Origin: Euphorbia lathyris
Taxonomy: Eukaryota > Streptophyta > Magnoliopsida > Malpighiales > Euphorbiaceae
Direction of reading: 5' to 3'
DNA: 64,000 bases
Assembly (NCBI RefSeq): GCF_963576675.1
Contig: NC_088917.1
Coordinates: 13,234,001 to 13,298,000, forward strand
Part shown: in pieces, positions 23,601 through 34,200 of the stretch
How the letters are laid out: each line of letters opens with the position of its first letter
Position numbering within the stretch: position 1 is the stretch's first letter
Translations under genes and position numbers: made by a program
The notes under the pieces: model-generated
Told to the model about the DNA's origin: nothing
The model's database searches: none
The model's input: only the letters and a program-made list of their open reading frames with translations

Positions 23601-26600
23601 GACAAATCAGCACCGGTTTACATAACAGTAGGAGATGGAGGGAATCAGGAAGGTCTTGCTGAGAGGTGAGACAAGTCTTAAATTTTTAACTTTATAAATT
23701 CAAGGGAAAAATAAAAAAAACTCTTTTTCGCGCTTTGACACTGTGAGACTTTTTTTTTTTTGTGACAAAATGGTACCTGTGGTTTTCAATGTTAGTAAAA
23801 AATCAAAATTTTAGTAACTTTGTTATAGGGAATTTAGGTATCACTATTGAAGATGATGTGGTGGAGGAGATTTTTGTTCAATCTATCTTCCGTCATGTAA
23901 TTCATTTAGAAAAAACAGGCACGAGAAGAGAAATGTGAAGATGATGATTTGAAGTGGTTTGGTTATCTGCAGAAATAGTGAAATGAAATACCTAACCAGA
24001 GAAAAGTGATTGGATAAAAAATGCTCCAAAAAGACCTTTTTTTTGCTTATATTGAAAACCATAGTGGGAAACCACAATAAGTATGTATATATATATACAA
24101 CAACAACAACAACAAAGCCTTAGTCCCGAAATGATTCGGGGTCGGCTAACATGAACCATCATATAAAACCGTGAAAATCAAGTCGTGTCAGCGACACAGA
24201 TTCGCTCCCTCCACTCCGTCCTATCCACTACCATATTTTCCTCAATTCCCAATAAACTCATATCACTCTCGATCACCCTCCTCCAAGTTTGCTTAGGTCT
24301 TCCCCTACCCCTCACCACTACATCCCTTTGCCACTCTTCGATTCTCCTAACCGGCGCATCAAGCGCTCTACGTCTCACATGGCCAAACCACCTTAGTCGG
24401 TTTTCTCTCATTTTATTCTCAATAGATGTGACCCCTACTTTTGTCCTAATTATTTCATTACGCACCCGGTCCTTTCTCGTGTGACCACACATCCATCTCA
24501 ACATACGCATCTCCGCCACCGACATCTTATGGATGTGGCAGTGTTTCACTGCCCAACACTTCGTACCATATAACAATGCTGGTCTAATTGCCGTCCGGTA
24601 GAATTTTCCCTTCAATCTATTAGGCATGCCGGGATCACAAAGGAAACCCGTAGCACTCTTCCACTTCGACCAACCAGCTTTAATCCTATGAGCAACATCT
24701 CCATCTACTTCTCCATCCGTTTGGATAATAGATCCTAAATACCGGAAGCAATCCGAGGCCTGAACAACTCTCCCATCTAGGGTGATTGTCCCTACCTCCC
24801 TACTCCTACGGCCGCTAAACTTACACTCCAAATATTCTGTCTTACTTCGACTCAACTTAAAGCCTCTAGATTCTAGAGTTTGCCTCCATAGTTCCAACTT
24901 CATCTCCACTCCTTCTTTCGTCTCATCAACCAACACAATATCATCTGCAAACAGCATGCACCATGGTATACCATCTTGAAGTGAACTTGTTAGTTCATCC
25001 ATAACGATGGCAAAAAGAAATGGGCTTAGTGCGGAACCTTGATGCACTCCAATCGTAATAGGAAACTCTTCAGTCTTCCCAACACTAGTACGTACACTCG
25101 TGCATACTCCCTCATACATGTCCTTTATGATGTCAATATATTTCCGCGAAATGCCTTTCCTTGTCAAGGCCCACCAAAGTACTTCCCTTGGTACCTTATC
25201 ATATGCTTTCTCCAAGTCAATGAAAACCATATGCAAGTCTTTCTTCTTATTTCGATAGTGCTCCATTAATTGTCTCATTAGATGGATGGCTTCCATAGTT
25301 GATCTTCCCGGCATAAAGCCAAACTGGTTTTCCGAGATCTTCACCGTCCTCCTTAGCCTTTGTTCAATCACTCGCTCCCAAAGTTTCATAGTGTGACTCG
25401 TTAATTTGATTCCCCGATAGTTGGCACAATCTTGGACATCGCCTTTGTTCTTATACAAAGGGATTAAGGTACTTTTCCTCCATTCTGATGGCATCTTATT
25501 GTTTCTCCAAATTTTGTTGAAGAACGTCGTCAACCATTCGATTCCTCTTTCTCCCAAACATCTCCAAATCTCAGGTCCTACTGCTTTCTTCAACTTCATC
25601 TTACTTAATGTCATTTTGACTTCACCCTTTTGAATTCTCCGCAGGCATTCACGATTTATCATATCGTGATGGATACTTATATCTCCAACATCTTGTTGGC
25701 GATCTCCATTAAATAAGTCATCAAAATAGGACCTCCATCGTTCCTTGATATCCTTATCTCCAACTAGGACTTTCTGGTCCACATCCTTCACACATTTAAC
25801 TTTTCCGAGATCTCGCGTCTTCCTATCTCTCATCCGAGCAATTCTATATATGTCTCTTTCCCCTTCTTTCGTATCCAATCTTGTATACAGATCCCGATTC
25901 ACCTTTGCTCTAGCATCTCGTATGACCTTCTTTACTTCCCTTTTAGCCTCTTTGTATTTTTCGTAGTTCTCGTCACTCCTACATTTCCCCAATAGTTTAT
26001 AGGATTCTCTCTTACTCTTTACTGCTTGTCGTACTTCTTCTGTCCACCAAGATGTGTCCTTACCCGGTGGCATGCTACCTTTAGATTCCCCTAGAACTTC
26101 CTTCGCTACTTCCCTTATACTATGCTCCATCTTATTCCATATCGAATCTATATCTGAATCCATATTGCAAGTCCAAATATCTTTTTTGGTCATCTCATCC
26201 ACAAATTTTTGTTGATTCTCCCCTTGCAATTTCCACCACTTAATCTTAGTCTCTACTTGAGGTGTTTGTTTTCTTATACATTTCCTATTTCGAAAATCTA
26301 GCACCACTACTCTATGTTGGGTTGTCATACTCTCACCAGGGATCACCTTACAATCAATATAACTTTTTCTCCAAGCACTCCTTACTAAGAAGAAGTCAAT
26401 TTGGCTCGCATTACCGCCACTCCGATAAGTCACTAAGTGGGATGTTCTCTTCATAAACCATGTGTTCATGATACTCAAGTCATAGGCTGATGCGAATTCC
26501 AAAATATCATTTCCTGCTTCATTCTTATCTCCAAAGCCATACCCTCCATGAACACTCTCAAACCCATCTCGCCTAGAACCCACGTGTCCATTGAGATCAC

Positions 26601-29600
26601 CTCCTAGTACCATTTTTTCATCCCTAGGAACCTGTTGCACCACTTCCTCTAAGTCATCCCAAAAAGCTTGTCTTATAGACACATCTAATCCTATTTGTGG
26701 CGCATATGCACTAATGACATTCACAACCTCATCCCCTATCACTAGCTTAACACTCATAATTCTATCGCTCTTCCTAGACACCGCTACTACCTCATCAATA
26801 TACTCCCTATCAATAAGAATACCTACTCCATTTCTACCCTTATCCTTTCCTGAGTACCAAAGCTTATAACCCCAAGGAGCTATCTCTCTAGCCTTGGCTC
26901 CAACCCACTTGGTTTCTTGTAGGCATAATATATTTATTCTCCTCCTCTTCATAACATCTACAATTTCAGCTAATCTTCCTGTCAAAGAACCTATGTTCCA
27001 TGTCCCAAAGCGTAACCTACTACCCTTACCCCTACCCCTACCATTACCGTGGACTAGCTTATTTACCCGCAACCCTTGCATATTTGACACCACCCCCGGG
27101 TCCTGGGGTGGCGCGCCGCTTCGGGGCGACGACCTAGCAACCCTTGCACATTTATCACTACACCCGGGTCTAGGAAGTGCAGCGCGTCGCTGAGTAGGGA
27201 ACGCCCCAACGGTATTTATATTATGGTTCATGTCATAAGATGTGGCTAAGTTTTACGCTGGCCGCCACAAACCTACCGCAACCCTCCTCCTTTGTCCGGG
27301 CTTGGGACCGGCTGTAAAGGCCACCAAGTGACCCTCACAGGCGGAGTTAAGTATGTATATATATATATATGGAAAAAAAATAAAAATAAACCTTGTTGTT
27401 TGGCTGATTTACAAACATAGTCCCATGGTTTAAAAGTCTGTGGTTTGTACGGTTTCCAAACTCAGGCATTCCATCAAAAATTGTTTTCCTGACTATTTAG
27501 CCTAAAAGGGAGCGATTTGGAACAATTAAGAAGAATGACTTTGCAAATTACCTCATATATAAGGTCTGATTTTGCAAATTAACTTAACCTAAAGTATTGT
27601 TTGAACGAAAAGTTGATTCACAGATCTTTTAAGTGCAAACTTCACAAATTTCAGATTCCTGTTTATAAGTTTTTTAACCGCGGGACTGCATCTGCAAATA
27701 GGACAAAAGCATGTATTTTTTTTTTTTGTACTCTGCCATGTATATATTAACCTGCAGATTCCAGTAAATGCTTTGAGCTGTTAAGGTTTTGGCTTAGGTT
27801 TTTGGACCAACAACCTGATTATTCTGCCTTCCGTGAGGCCAGTTATGGTCATTCAACCTTGGAGATCAAGAACAGAACTCATGCAATCTACCAGTGGAAC
27901 CGAAATGATGATGGAAAAAAAGAACCAACTGATTCAGTAATATTCCTCAATCAATACTGGTCAGTGTTACCTTTTCTTTGTTCTCTTTCGTTAAATTCAA
28001 TTAATGTTTAGGCCATTAAGGTTTCTGAAATGTTCTGTTAAGCAACACAACAAACTAATGAATGCAAAAGAGTTGTATATTCATTAACAAAAATATGTAC
28101 CATAAAATGCTGTGTTGTTTGTATGCTGATAAGAATCTCGCCAATGGCACACTCAAACACAATGGAATAGAAACAAATGGAAATTATGGAATATAGACTT
28201 GTATTAATGAACTAGAAAGTAAAGGAAAACATAAATCTATGCCGAAACACAACAGGGGGGCTGCACTTGTCCAGATTATCCGATTGCCCCCCTGAACTTT
28301 GCAGATGCCTCATTAGTCTTATGAACTAGTTTACAATGACCTATTGCCCCTGTGAAGTGTTTACAATGAACAATTAGCCCCCTGAACTTGCTTAAAGTGA
28401 TACACGTTTTAACTTGTCCAAATCTCTCCTTGTTCTGCCAGGTGGACTCAGGAGGGCTAATAAGACATTTTAAGCAAGTTCAGGGGGCTAATGAGATATC
28501 TCTACAGTTCAAGGGCCAATAGGATAATTGGACAAGTATAGGGGCCCCTGGATGTATTAAGCCCCAACACTACCTTTCTCCTTTTCATCCGGCATTAACA
28601 TTATACGCTCACCCTATACACTCACACGAAAACCCTTCTGGTTCCTTCTGATACCCATCCAATAAATCATTAAGATCTTTTTTCAGTAAAATCTTATGTA
28701 TTTCCAAGTATAGGGGCCCCTGGATGTATAAATCATTAAGATCTTATTTCCATCGTTCCCATCACTTCTCAATTAATGGTTAGGTCTTAATTTTCCAATG
28801 GAGCCTGACATAACTAACTATAACTAGGATAGCCACGTGTGGCTTTTATTTCTTTGTTGCCCTCAATGCTCATATAGTATTATCTGTCACATTCTCCATC
28901 ATTACTCCGTCCTTCAAATCAGTCTTGTCTTCAAGCCTTCCAGTGTTCCTTCGTCATCCATGGAATCATACAGTGAAAAGAATCCGAAACTTCCAAATTA
29001 TAGGAGTTCCAATTGACTGGTTCAGCCTCCTTACTCCCAAAAGCCTTACTTTCACTGTCATTATTATCAAACTCATTCATGAGACTCTGAGAAGTCATCT
29101 GTTGTGCCTCCTTAATTACCAATCTCGATATATTCTTCACTTTCAGACTCAAAATAGACGATTTCCCTGCTTCAAAGGTATCAAACTTCCAGTGAATTTC
29201 TATAGATGAAACAAATATTTTCTGTTCAGTCCATTTCATGGCCAAAGCCCGTCTTGAATTTCCAAACCAATTGTAGGTTAGTTCATATTCTCTAGCATAT
29301 ACCAACAACTGGAATCCATCCCCGAAGGAGATTGGGAATGTCCACCTCATCCAACCCACCAACATGGCCTTATACACAACTAAACTATAGATCATGAAAC
29401 TTTTGTTCCTTCCAAAATCCCTCTCTGCGAACTTCTGATTCAGACGTTTATCCAAATGAATAATCTCCAAAACTGCCTTTCTCCTTTCATGCAGCATCTA
29501 TATATACTACCCACACTAAAAACTTGATATAACTAACTATAACTAGGATAGCCACGTGTCCCTTTTATTCCTTTATTGCCCTCAATTTCTTGAGCCATGA

Positions 29601-29873
29601 ATGCATCTCTGCGAACTTCTGTCACATTCTCTATCATATGGTTTCTTGAGCCATGAATGCAAACATATTTGGCCTTGGTATCTAATACATATCTCACCAC
29701 ACAAAAAGGATAAAATAAGAAAATAGGAGACCAGATAGCATGTTCTGTTTTCGACTTTCCGTAGTTAAACCATCAGTTCGTTCCATATTCTGAGCACTAT
29801 AAGTGTACTGTGTCTGTCATGCAGGGCAAGCAATCTGCACAGAAGGAGACATTTTAGGGCCGGAGGACGCTAA
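17649..29873 (+). CDS. Purple acid phosphatase, nine exons
   Basis: Exons by GT-AG reading: 17649-17822, 17928-18128, 19395-19506, 20531-20757, 21519-21657, 22761-22981, 23544-23665, 27798-27959, 29825-29873; the joined length is 1407 bases, 468 residues, with no frame break. Residues 1-24 form a signal peptide (Leu-rich core), so the enzyme is secreted or vacuolar/cell-wall bound. All five dinuclear-metal motifs are present: GDLG (163-166), GDLSY (190-194), GNHE (228-231), VLMH (311-314) and GHVH (350-353); the Tyr of GDLSY is the charge-transfer ligand that gives the purple colour. The ~55-kDa size fits the large plant PAPs (PAP10/12/26-like), which release phosphate from monoesters. At the exon 5/6 junction the codon becomes Val (SPYVKYTPQW). 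Introns 2 to 8 each carry a repeat, and intron 7 an RTE LINE, so the gene spans 12 kb. Confidence 0.92.
18412..19285. repeat. Foldback element in PAP intron 2
   Basis: The left arm (ACCCGTGCAGTGCTAGTATT near 18430) is the diverged reverse complement of the right arm (CGTTAGTGCTAACATTGCAC near 19230). The right arm is partly duplicated: a ~35-base block occurs at about 19133-19167 and 19225-19259. No coding capacity. Confidence 0.6.
19564..20248. repeat. Foldback element (family 2) in PAP intron 3
   Basis: Long imperfect inverted repeat: left arm has TTTCACAAATGTTACTAAAC and TGTGTATAAAAACTCATCG; right arm carries their diverged reverse complements (TTTTTTTACACAAATTGATGG, ATGAAACATACCC). The same family is found at 20799-21270 and 36545-37385. 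Confidence 0.7.
20799..21270. repeat. Foldback element (family 2) in PAP intron 4
   Basis: Left arm has ACCAATCTGTGTATAAAAAC; right arm has GAGTTTTTGCACACAAATTG and AAGTTCAATGATTTTATTG. Same structure and wording as 19564-20248. Confidence 0.7.
21800..22705. repeat. Composite foldback element in PAP intron 5
   Basis: The ends are inverted copies (ATCTAAATTTTCCCCTAACG near 21810 against GATAGGGATAAATTTAGACC near 22675). Inside, a ~70-base segment (CTAAATTGG...TATATGxGAxGCAATCCTCTC) occurs twice, at about 21933-21975 and 22088-22135, as a direct repeat, and a GC-richer block with GGGGCACGGGGTGTC repeats lies at 22300-22345. Probably several insertions on top of each other. Confidence 0.5.
23025..23260. 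repeat. Short foldback element in PAP intron 6
   Basis: TTAAGGGTCAAAATGGCCCC at the left pairs with a right end reading GACCCTTAATTCC; arms also share CGAAGTTTAGATATCAACTC versus GAGTTGATACCAAAATTTCG. About 230 bases. Confidence 0.65.
24078..24097 (+). repeat. Left target-site duplication of the RTE LINE
   Basis: TAAGTATGTATATATATATA, matched at 27348-27367. Confidence 0.8.
24098..27347 (-). mobile_element. RTE-clade LINE in PAP intron 7, near full length
   Basis: A minus-strand non-LTR retrotransposon with one long ORF (24178-27231), a short 5' leader (27347 to 27232) and the 3' (TTG)n tail expected for RTE elements (GTTGTTGTTG at 24098-24114 on the minus strand). A 20-bp duplication, TAAGTATGTATATATATATA, flanks it at 24078-24097 and 27348-27367, partly built from a TA repeat. 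The ORF is uninterrupted, so the insertion is likely young. It lies antisense to the phosphatase gene. Confidence 0.92.
24178..27231 (-). CDS. RTE LINE polyprotein: endonuclease and reverse transcriptase
   Basis: 1017 codons, open throughout. After a ~70-residue N-terminal leader comes an APE-type endonuclease ([25 protein letters not shown]), then reverse transcriptase ([54 protein letters not shown] and the catalytic FADDIVL near residue 762) and a C-terminal region with RYLGS and [12 protein letters not shown], typical of plant RTE. It would nick the target and copy its own RNA in place. One oddity: the KAVGP segment before the RT core runs directly into EIWRCLG, whereas family members usually have about five more residues there (a DxIPxE-like stretch), so a small in-frame deletion may weaken it. 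No RNase H domain. Confidence 0.9.
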   Translation of the reverse strand: MNHNINTVGAFPTQRRAALPRPGCSDKCARVARSSPRSGAPPQDPGVVSNMQGLRVNKLVHGNGRGRGKGSRLRFGTWNIGSLTGRLAEIVDVMKRRRINILCLQETKWVGAKAREIAPWGYKLWYSGKDKGRNGVGILIDREYIDEVVAVSRKSDRIMSVKLVIGDEVVNVISAYAPQIGLDVSIRQAFWDDLEEVVQQVPRDEKMVLGGDLNGHVGSRRDGFESVHGGYGFGDKNEAGNDILEFASAYDLSIMNTWFMKRTSHLVTYRSGGNASQIDFFLVRSAWRKSYIDCKVIPGESMTTQHRVVVLDFRNRKCIRKQTPQVETKIKWWKLQGENQQKFVDEMTKKDIWTCNMDSDIDSIWNKMEHSIREVAKEVLGESKGSMPPGKDTSWWTEEVRQAVKSKRESYKLLGKCRSDENYEKYKEAKREVKKVIRDARAKVNRDLYTRLDTKEGERDIYRIARMRDRKTRDLGKVKCVKDVDQKVLVGDKDIKERWRSYFDDLFNGDRQQDVGDISIHHDMINRECLRRIQKGEVKMTLSKMKLKKAVGPEIWRCLGERGIEWLTTFFNKIWRNNKMPSEWRKSTLIPLYKNKGDVQDCANYRGIKLTSHTMKLWERVIEQRLRRTVKISENQFGFMPGRSTMEAIHLMRQLMEHYRNKKKDLHMVFIDLEKAYDKVPREVLWWALTRKGISRKYIDIIKDMYEGVCTSVRTSVGKTEEFPITIGVHQGSALSPFLFAIVMDELTSSLQDGIPWCMLFADDIVLVDETKEGVEMKLELWRQTLESRGFKLSRSKTEYLECKFSGRRSREVGTITLDGRVVQASDCFRYLGSIIQTDGEVDGDVAHRIKAGWSKWKSATGFLCDPGMPNRLKGKFYRTAIRPALLYGTKCWAVKHCHIHKMSVAEMRMLRWMCGHTRKDRVRNEIIRTKVGVTSIENKMRENRLRWFGHVRRRALDAPVRRIEEWQRDVVVRGRGRPKQTWRRVIESDMSLLGIEENMVVDRTEWRERICVADTT
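27348..27367 (+). repeat. Right target-site duplication of the RTE LINE
   Basis: Same 20 bases as 24078-24097; the TA run extends a little further here. Confidence 0.8.
28250..28567. repeat. Foldback element (family 1, copy B) in PAP intron 8
   Basis: Left arm: CACTTGTCCAGATTATCCGA, GCCCCCCTGAACTT, then CCCCCTGAACTTGCTTAAAG. Right arm: AAGCAAGTTCAGGGGGCTAA, ATAGGATAATTGGACAAG, ending in TGTATTAAGCCCC. Arms pair over most of their length. Confidence 0.8.
28800..29640. repeat. Direct-repeat-flanked segment in PAP intron 8
   Basis: A segment with ATAACTAACTATAACTAGGA, GCCACGTGT, TTTTATT and TTGCCCTCAAT occurs at about 28809-28868 and again at about 29528-29585 in the same orientation, each followed within ~100 bases by CACATTCTC(C/T)ATCAT. 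Between them lies a minus-strand ORF of 188 codons (28931-29497) whose product I do not recognise. It may be a small retroelement or a captured gene piece. Confidence 0.5.
28931..29497 (-). CDS. Unrecognised 188-codon ORF inside PAP intron 8
   Basis: Open ATG-to-stop frame on the strand opposite to the phosphatase gene, between the direct repeats at 28809 and 29528. The product is basic in its N-terminal third, has several Trp (WMRWTF, YNWF, MKWTE) and an acidic segment ([11 protein letters not shown]). I see no signal peptide and no known domain. A fragment of a transposon gene or a captured host exon is as likely as a real gene. Confidence 0.25.
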   Translation of the reverse strand: MLHERRKAVLEIIHLDKRLNQKFAERDFGRNKSFMIYSLVVYKAMLVGWMRWTFPISFGDGFQLLVYAREYELTYNWFGNSRRALAMKWTEQKIFVSSIEIHWKFDTFEAGKSSILSLKVKNISRLVIKEAQQMTSQSLMNEFDNNDSESKAFGSKEAEPVNWNSYNLEVSDSFHCMIPWMTKEHWKA

Positions 29874-31259
29874 GGTTGGGTAGAAACCTTATTTATGTTT
29901 GCTATTTACATTCTTTAGCACAACGGGGAATGCCGAAGATAGAGGTTGAGGAGTTATGTCGATCACAGGCCAGGTGAAGAATCATTTACCATTCTTGCCC
30001 AAGCGTGCAGGAGTTTTCACTTTTCATGTAGCATACAAAAGGAATTTATTAATTCTTTACTGCATATAAAGTTTGTTTACATGTTTGTATATGGAGACCT
30101 ATTGTGATGTTCTTCTCGTTTTTGGAATATCGACTATAATTTTCAGATGCTTAGCAATAATATCATATAGTATGTGTCTAATATTTTAGGCTGCAATTTT
30201 CTATTTTTGAATACTGTACTATTTTATTTATGTTTGTTCTGAATTTTAAACCTTTAGCTAAGTATCAAGCCAAACATGATGCTCATTCTGCAGAAAGTTG
30301 AAAACATAATATTAGGCCAAATTTCATGAACTGCTAAAATATTCTGTTAAGGTACGTCTAAAATCCTAGTTTCAATTTCATGAACTGCTAGAATATTCTG
30401 TAAGCCTATATAAACAAGGGTGGTTTGCTTTTTTATTTGCACCAAGAGTTTTGAGCTTGTGCTCTTGGGATATGCATGTCTAAGTTTTGGGTGTAATCGG
30501 GTCTCATGAGATTTGAGAGTTAGGGATCGGGTAAAGGATGTGATTTCATTACTGTTGTACTAACTTTCCGGTTTCTAATGACTTATGTGCTTCTCCTCGG
30601 AAAAATTAGCCGAATCATGTTGTGATTACATGTATAATTTCTTATTCTGAATATCAAACTTATTATAATCAACAACCGAACAAAGAGAAACTTGTTCGGA
30701 AAACAAATCACTAACTAACTAATATCACAAGAGTATGATTAAGATGATTTTTAGGTAGGTAATTATGTTGCAGGAACTTGTATTCTACTCTTTCTCTTCC
30801 AATATCCTTCAATCTTTACTACAACAAGATGTAACATGATAGAATTACATCAAAGAATCTGAAAATTTCATCCTAGCTTCAGTTCTGGGAACTTTGAAAA
30901 GAATAAACAAACAAAATAAAAGTAATCTTCTCCTTCTTTCCTTTTTTCTTTTGATGTTCAGCTTTGATTTTTCTTTACAGCTTTGAATCTAGTAATATCT
31001 TACTTTCATCCTTCTTGTCCGCAGAGAGAAGCACAAGCAGGTATATTTGCATGAAAATAAAAAGAATCTCCTACATACTCACAGTGACGGATCCAATGGG
31101 GGGCCTCAGCACCCATTGGTTGTTGGAAAACGCCGAAAACTCCACGGAAGCTGGGTACGAAGCTTTAATTTTTTTCTTTCTACAAAAGCATCCAAAAAAT
31201 ATCAATTGAACACCCATGGATCCCTCCCCTATCAGTGAATCCTAGATTGGTCACTGGAG
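29874..31259. other. Spacer between convergent genes
   Basis: No gene. It should hold the 3' UTR of the phosphatase (from 29874) and of the minus-strand synaptotagmin (below 31260). A degraded repeat with GGATCCAATGGGGGGCCTCA and ACACCCATGGATCCCTCCCC lies at about 31085-31250; related wording occurs in the synaptotagmin gene at about 39290-39430. Confidence 0.4.
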
Positions 31260-34200
31260 TCAAGGGTCGCGAAATTTTAGCTGCGCTGTCCACTTGAGAT
31301 ACAGAATGATCTTCCCTGATTTAGCACCATCTAGCGGAAACCAGTCTTGGAATTCACCTTCTATTAGAACCCTGGTGAGTGTCATGATGCACGTCCCTAT
31401 TTTATCCTGAAATATCTCAATTCAAGCTTATAAGAACAGTGTGAAATGCAGAGGAAGTATGTCTAAGGAGAAAACAAAAAGATAATGCATGTATGATACA
31501 CATATTTTCTTGGCAAAAAGCATTATGAGCCCTGCGATCATTCTGATTTTGGTGGATTGAGCCTCTCATCTTTCATTTCAACAGTTTAAGCCTCTGTTTT
31601 TTTTATTCTTGTTTTTTTGGTCATATTAAGCCTATGATGACTAGAAAAGTCAGATTTGAACATAAAACTTAGGCCCGTTTGTTTGCCGGAAAATATTGTG
31701 CAAGTGAAAATTTTGTGTTGGAAAATAAAATAATTTCCGGCGTTTAAAATGGGAAGAAGTGATAGGTGGCTATTGTTTTCAAAGGTGTAAGAAGGAATTT
31801 AGGAAAATGTTTTACTCTTTTGTGAAAAGGGAGACATTTTCCTCACTTTCTTCATAATATTCTATTGACTAACCTAAAATTTTTCATTGACTTATTTTCC
31901 TAAGCAAACAAACACCAGAAAGTTAGCACAATATTTTCCAGCAAACATACGGACGCTAGTTAACAGAGTGTTGTTCATTTCATTTGCATTCTAAATTTAC
32001 ATTTTTTAACAGTTTGAAAGTAGCTTTTCAAATGTTTGATGTGACAAAAGAGAAACTGTAAAAACCTTATTTCGAATTGTAAAAGGTACAATTTTAGACA
32101 GAGATAAAATGAGTAATGCTTTTTTAACTGAACTAGATGTTCACAACTAACTAAATTGGCAAGGAGGCACTTAATGTGATAAAAAAATAAATGATCAGAG
32201 GTTTAATGTATTGAAATAAAAGGTCAGGGGCTCAATCCACCAAAATCGAAATAATCAAGGGTTTAAGGATGTTTTTTGCTTATTGAAATTAGGCTGTTAG
32301 TGTTAATATTGCTGAAAACTTTACCTTTCCAAATGTGTCATGATCCCAAACCTCCAGAATTAGCATATCGTGTAATGCATCCTCCACAACAAAGTCAAAT
32401 GTCTGGTTCCAAACCGGATTAAGGCACTCGTTCACAACCTGATGAAGTAGAAATCACTCTGTGAAGAAAGAAAAGAAAAATAAACAGAGTTTATCATATT
32501 ATAATGGCTAAATACATCCAGGGCACTCTGAATTTGCTTCAAAATGTGGATTGACCCTCTTGAATTTTAGAGATGTTTCATTATATCCTGAACTTACTTA
32601 GCTTGACTCGTTGATCCCCTGAACTTAGTTAAAGTGACTTATTGGCTCTTGAACTTGGTTGATACACACTTCAAGTTGCCGAAATCTACTCTTATTCTGC
32701 CACGTACCAATAGATGGTTAATCATGTCACATCAAGCAAGTTCAGGGGGCTAGTGAAACATCTTTAAAGTTCAGGATGCCAATCGGTGTTTTTGGCCAAG
32801 TTTAGGAGGCCCATGATGTATTCAACCTATTATAGTTATTAGAGTGATTTTTTTTTTATATTGATATTAGAGTGAGATGTTCGGATCTGCTGTTTGATTC
32901 ATTTGTTATTGTTAGTTGTTTGTTCATCTTCCTTCTAAAATAGAAGTCAGAAGTTATTTCTCAATCTTAAACGCTTTATATCTATTGTTTGGAGTTTGGA
33001 ATAAAATAAAACAGTAAAAAATAGCTACAAAAAAGCTGAACTAAACAGATACTTACCCTGGTCTTGACTTTGTTGCCTGATTTTTTCATGTGAACAACCA
33101 CATAGGGGTCAGCCTTTCCCATCAAATCTACTGCTGGCAAATCTTCTGCTGTTATTACAGTAACTGATAAAACTCCTCTTACAATAATATGTTTTTTCTG
33201 AGAAATTTTGTCCTCTGCTTCTTCATTTCCACTCTTTATAGTTCTTTCCAATGTGGTGAGTTGAAAATCAGGATTGAAAGGATTTTTTATGCTGCTCTCT
33301 ATGCCAAATGGACAGTACAACAGCTCCAAATGCACCTAATGGAAATAAAATACTGAACCAAGTAAAACTAGCTGCTAAGCATGGGGTAAAATACATCCAT
33401 AGCCCTTGAACTATAGTAAGGGCGGAGGGAAGGGAGGTGCCGGGACCAGCCTTCTTGGCGGCCCCTCCGCCTGGATAGATTTGTTGGGTATTGCACTGGC
33501 AGCAGATCATATAAGAAGACAGACAGGGAAAAAATTTGCACCCTTCAAAAGCTGGCTCCACCATTGACAAGAGTGCTACTATTAATGTAATGATATTATG
33601 GCTCCTAAATTTGATTTCGTGATGAAAAAATCCTTGAACTTTTTACATTATGTAACAATAAAGTCAAACTTAAAGAAATTCATTTAAAAAATTAAACAAG
33701 TTTGACTACATCATTGACTCTCTTTTTAATCCATGTCATCGAAATTTGGGGTCAAATGCCTATATTACCCTCATCATTTCGTTAATTCTTTTAACGGGGT
33801 TTTGTTGATTTGGACTTTTATGTCAAGAAATGAAGTTTAGGGGCCATAAACGTTAGGGGCTACGGATGTAATTTTTCCTCTAAGCATTGATAGTATCTAA
33901 TATGAATTTATTAGGGTAAAATACATTATGGTCCTTGAACTATAGCGCTATTAACATTATAGCTCTAAACTTTATTTCGTGATGTAAAACTCCTTAAACT
34001 TTACATGATGTAACATTAGAGTCAAAATTAAGAAATCCACTTAAAAAATTAACGAAATGATGACCTGAACAAGTTTGGCTACATCATTGACTCTTTTCTT
34101 GATCCATGTTATTGAAAATAAGATCAAATGCCTATATAACCCTCATCATTTCGTTGATTTTTTTAACAGTTTTTGTTGATTTGGACTTTTAATGTTACAA

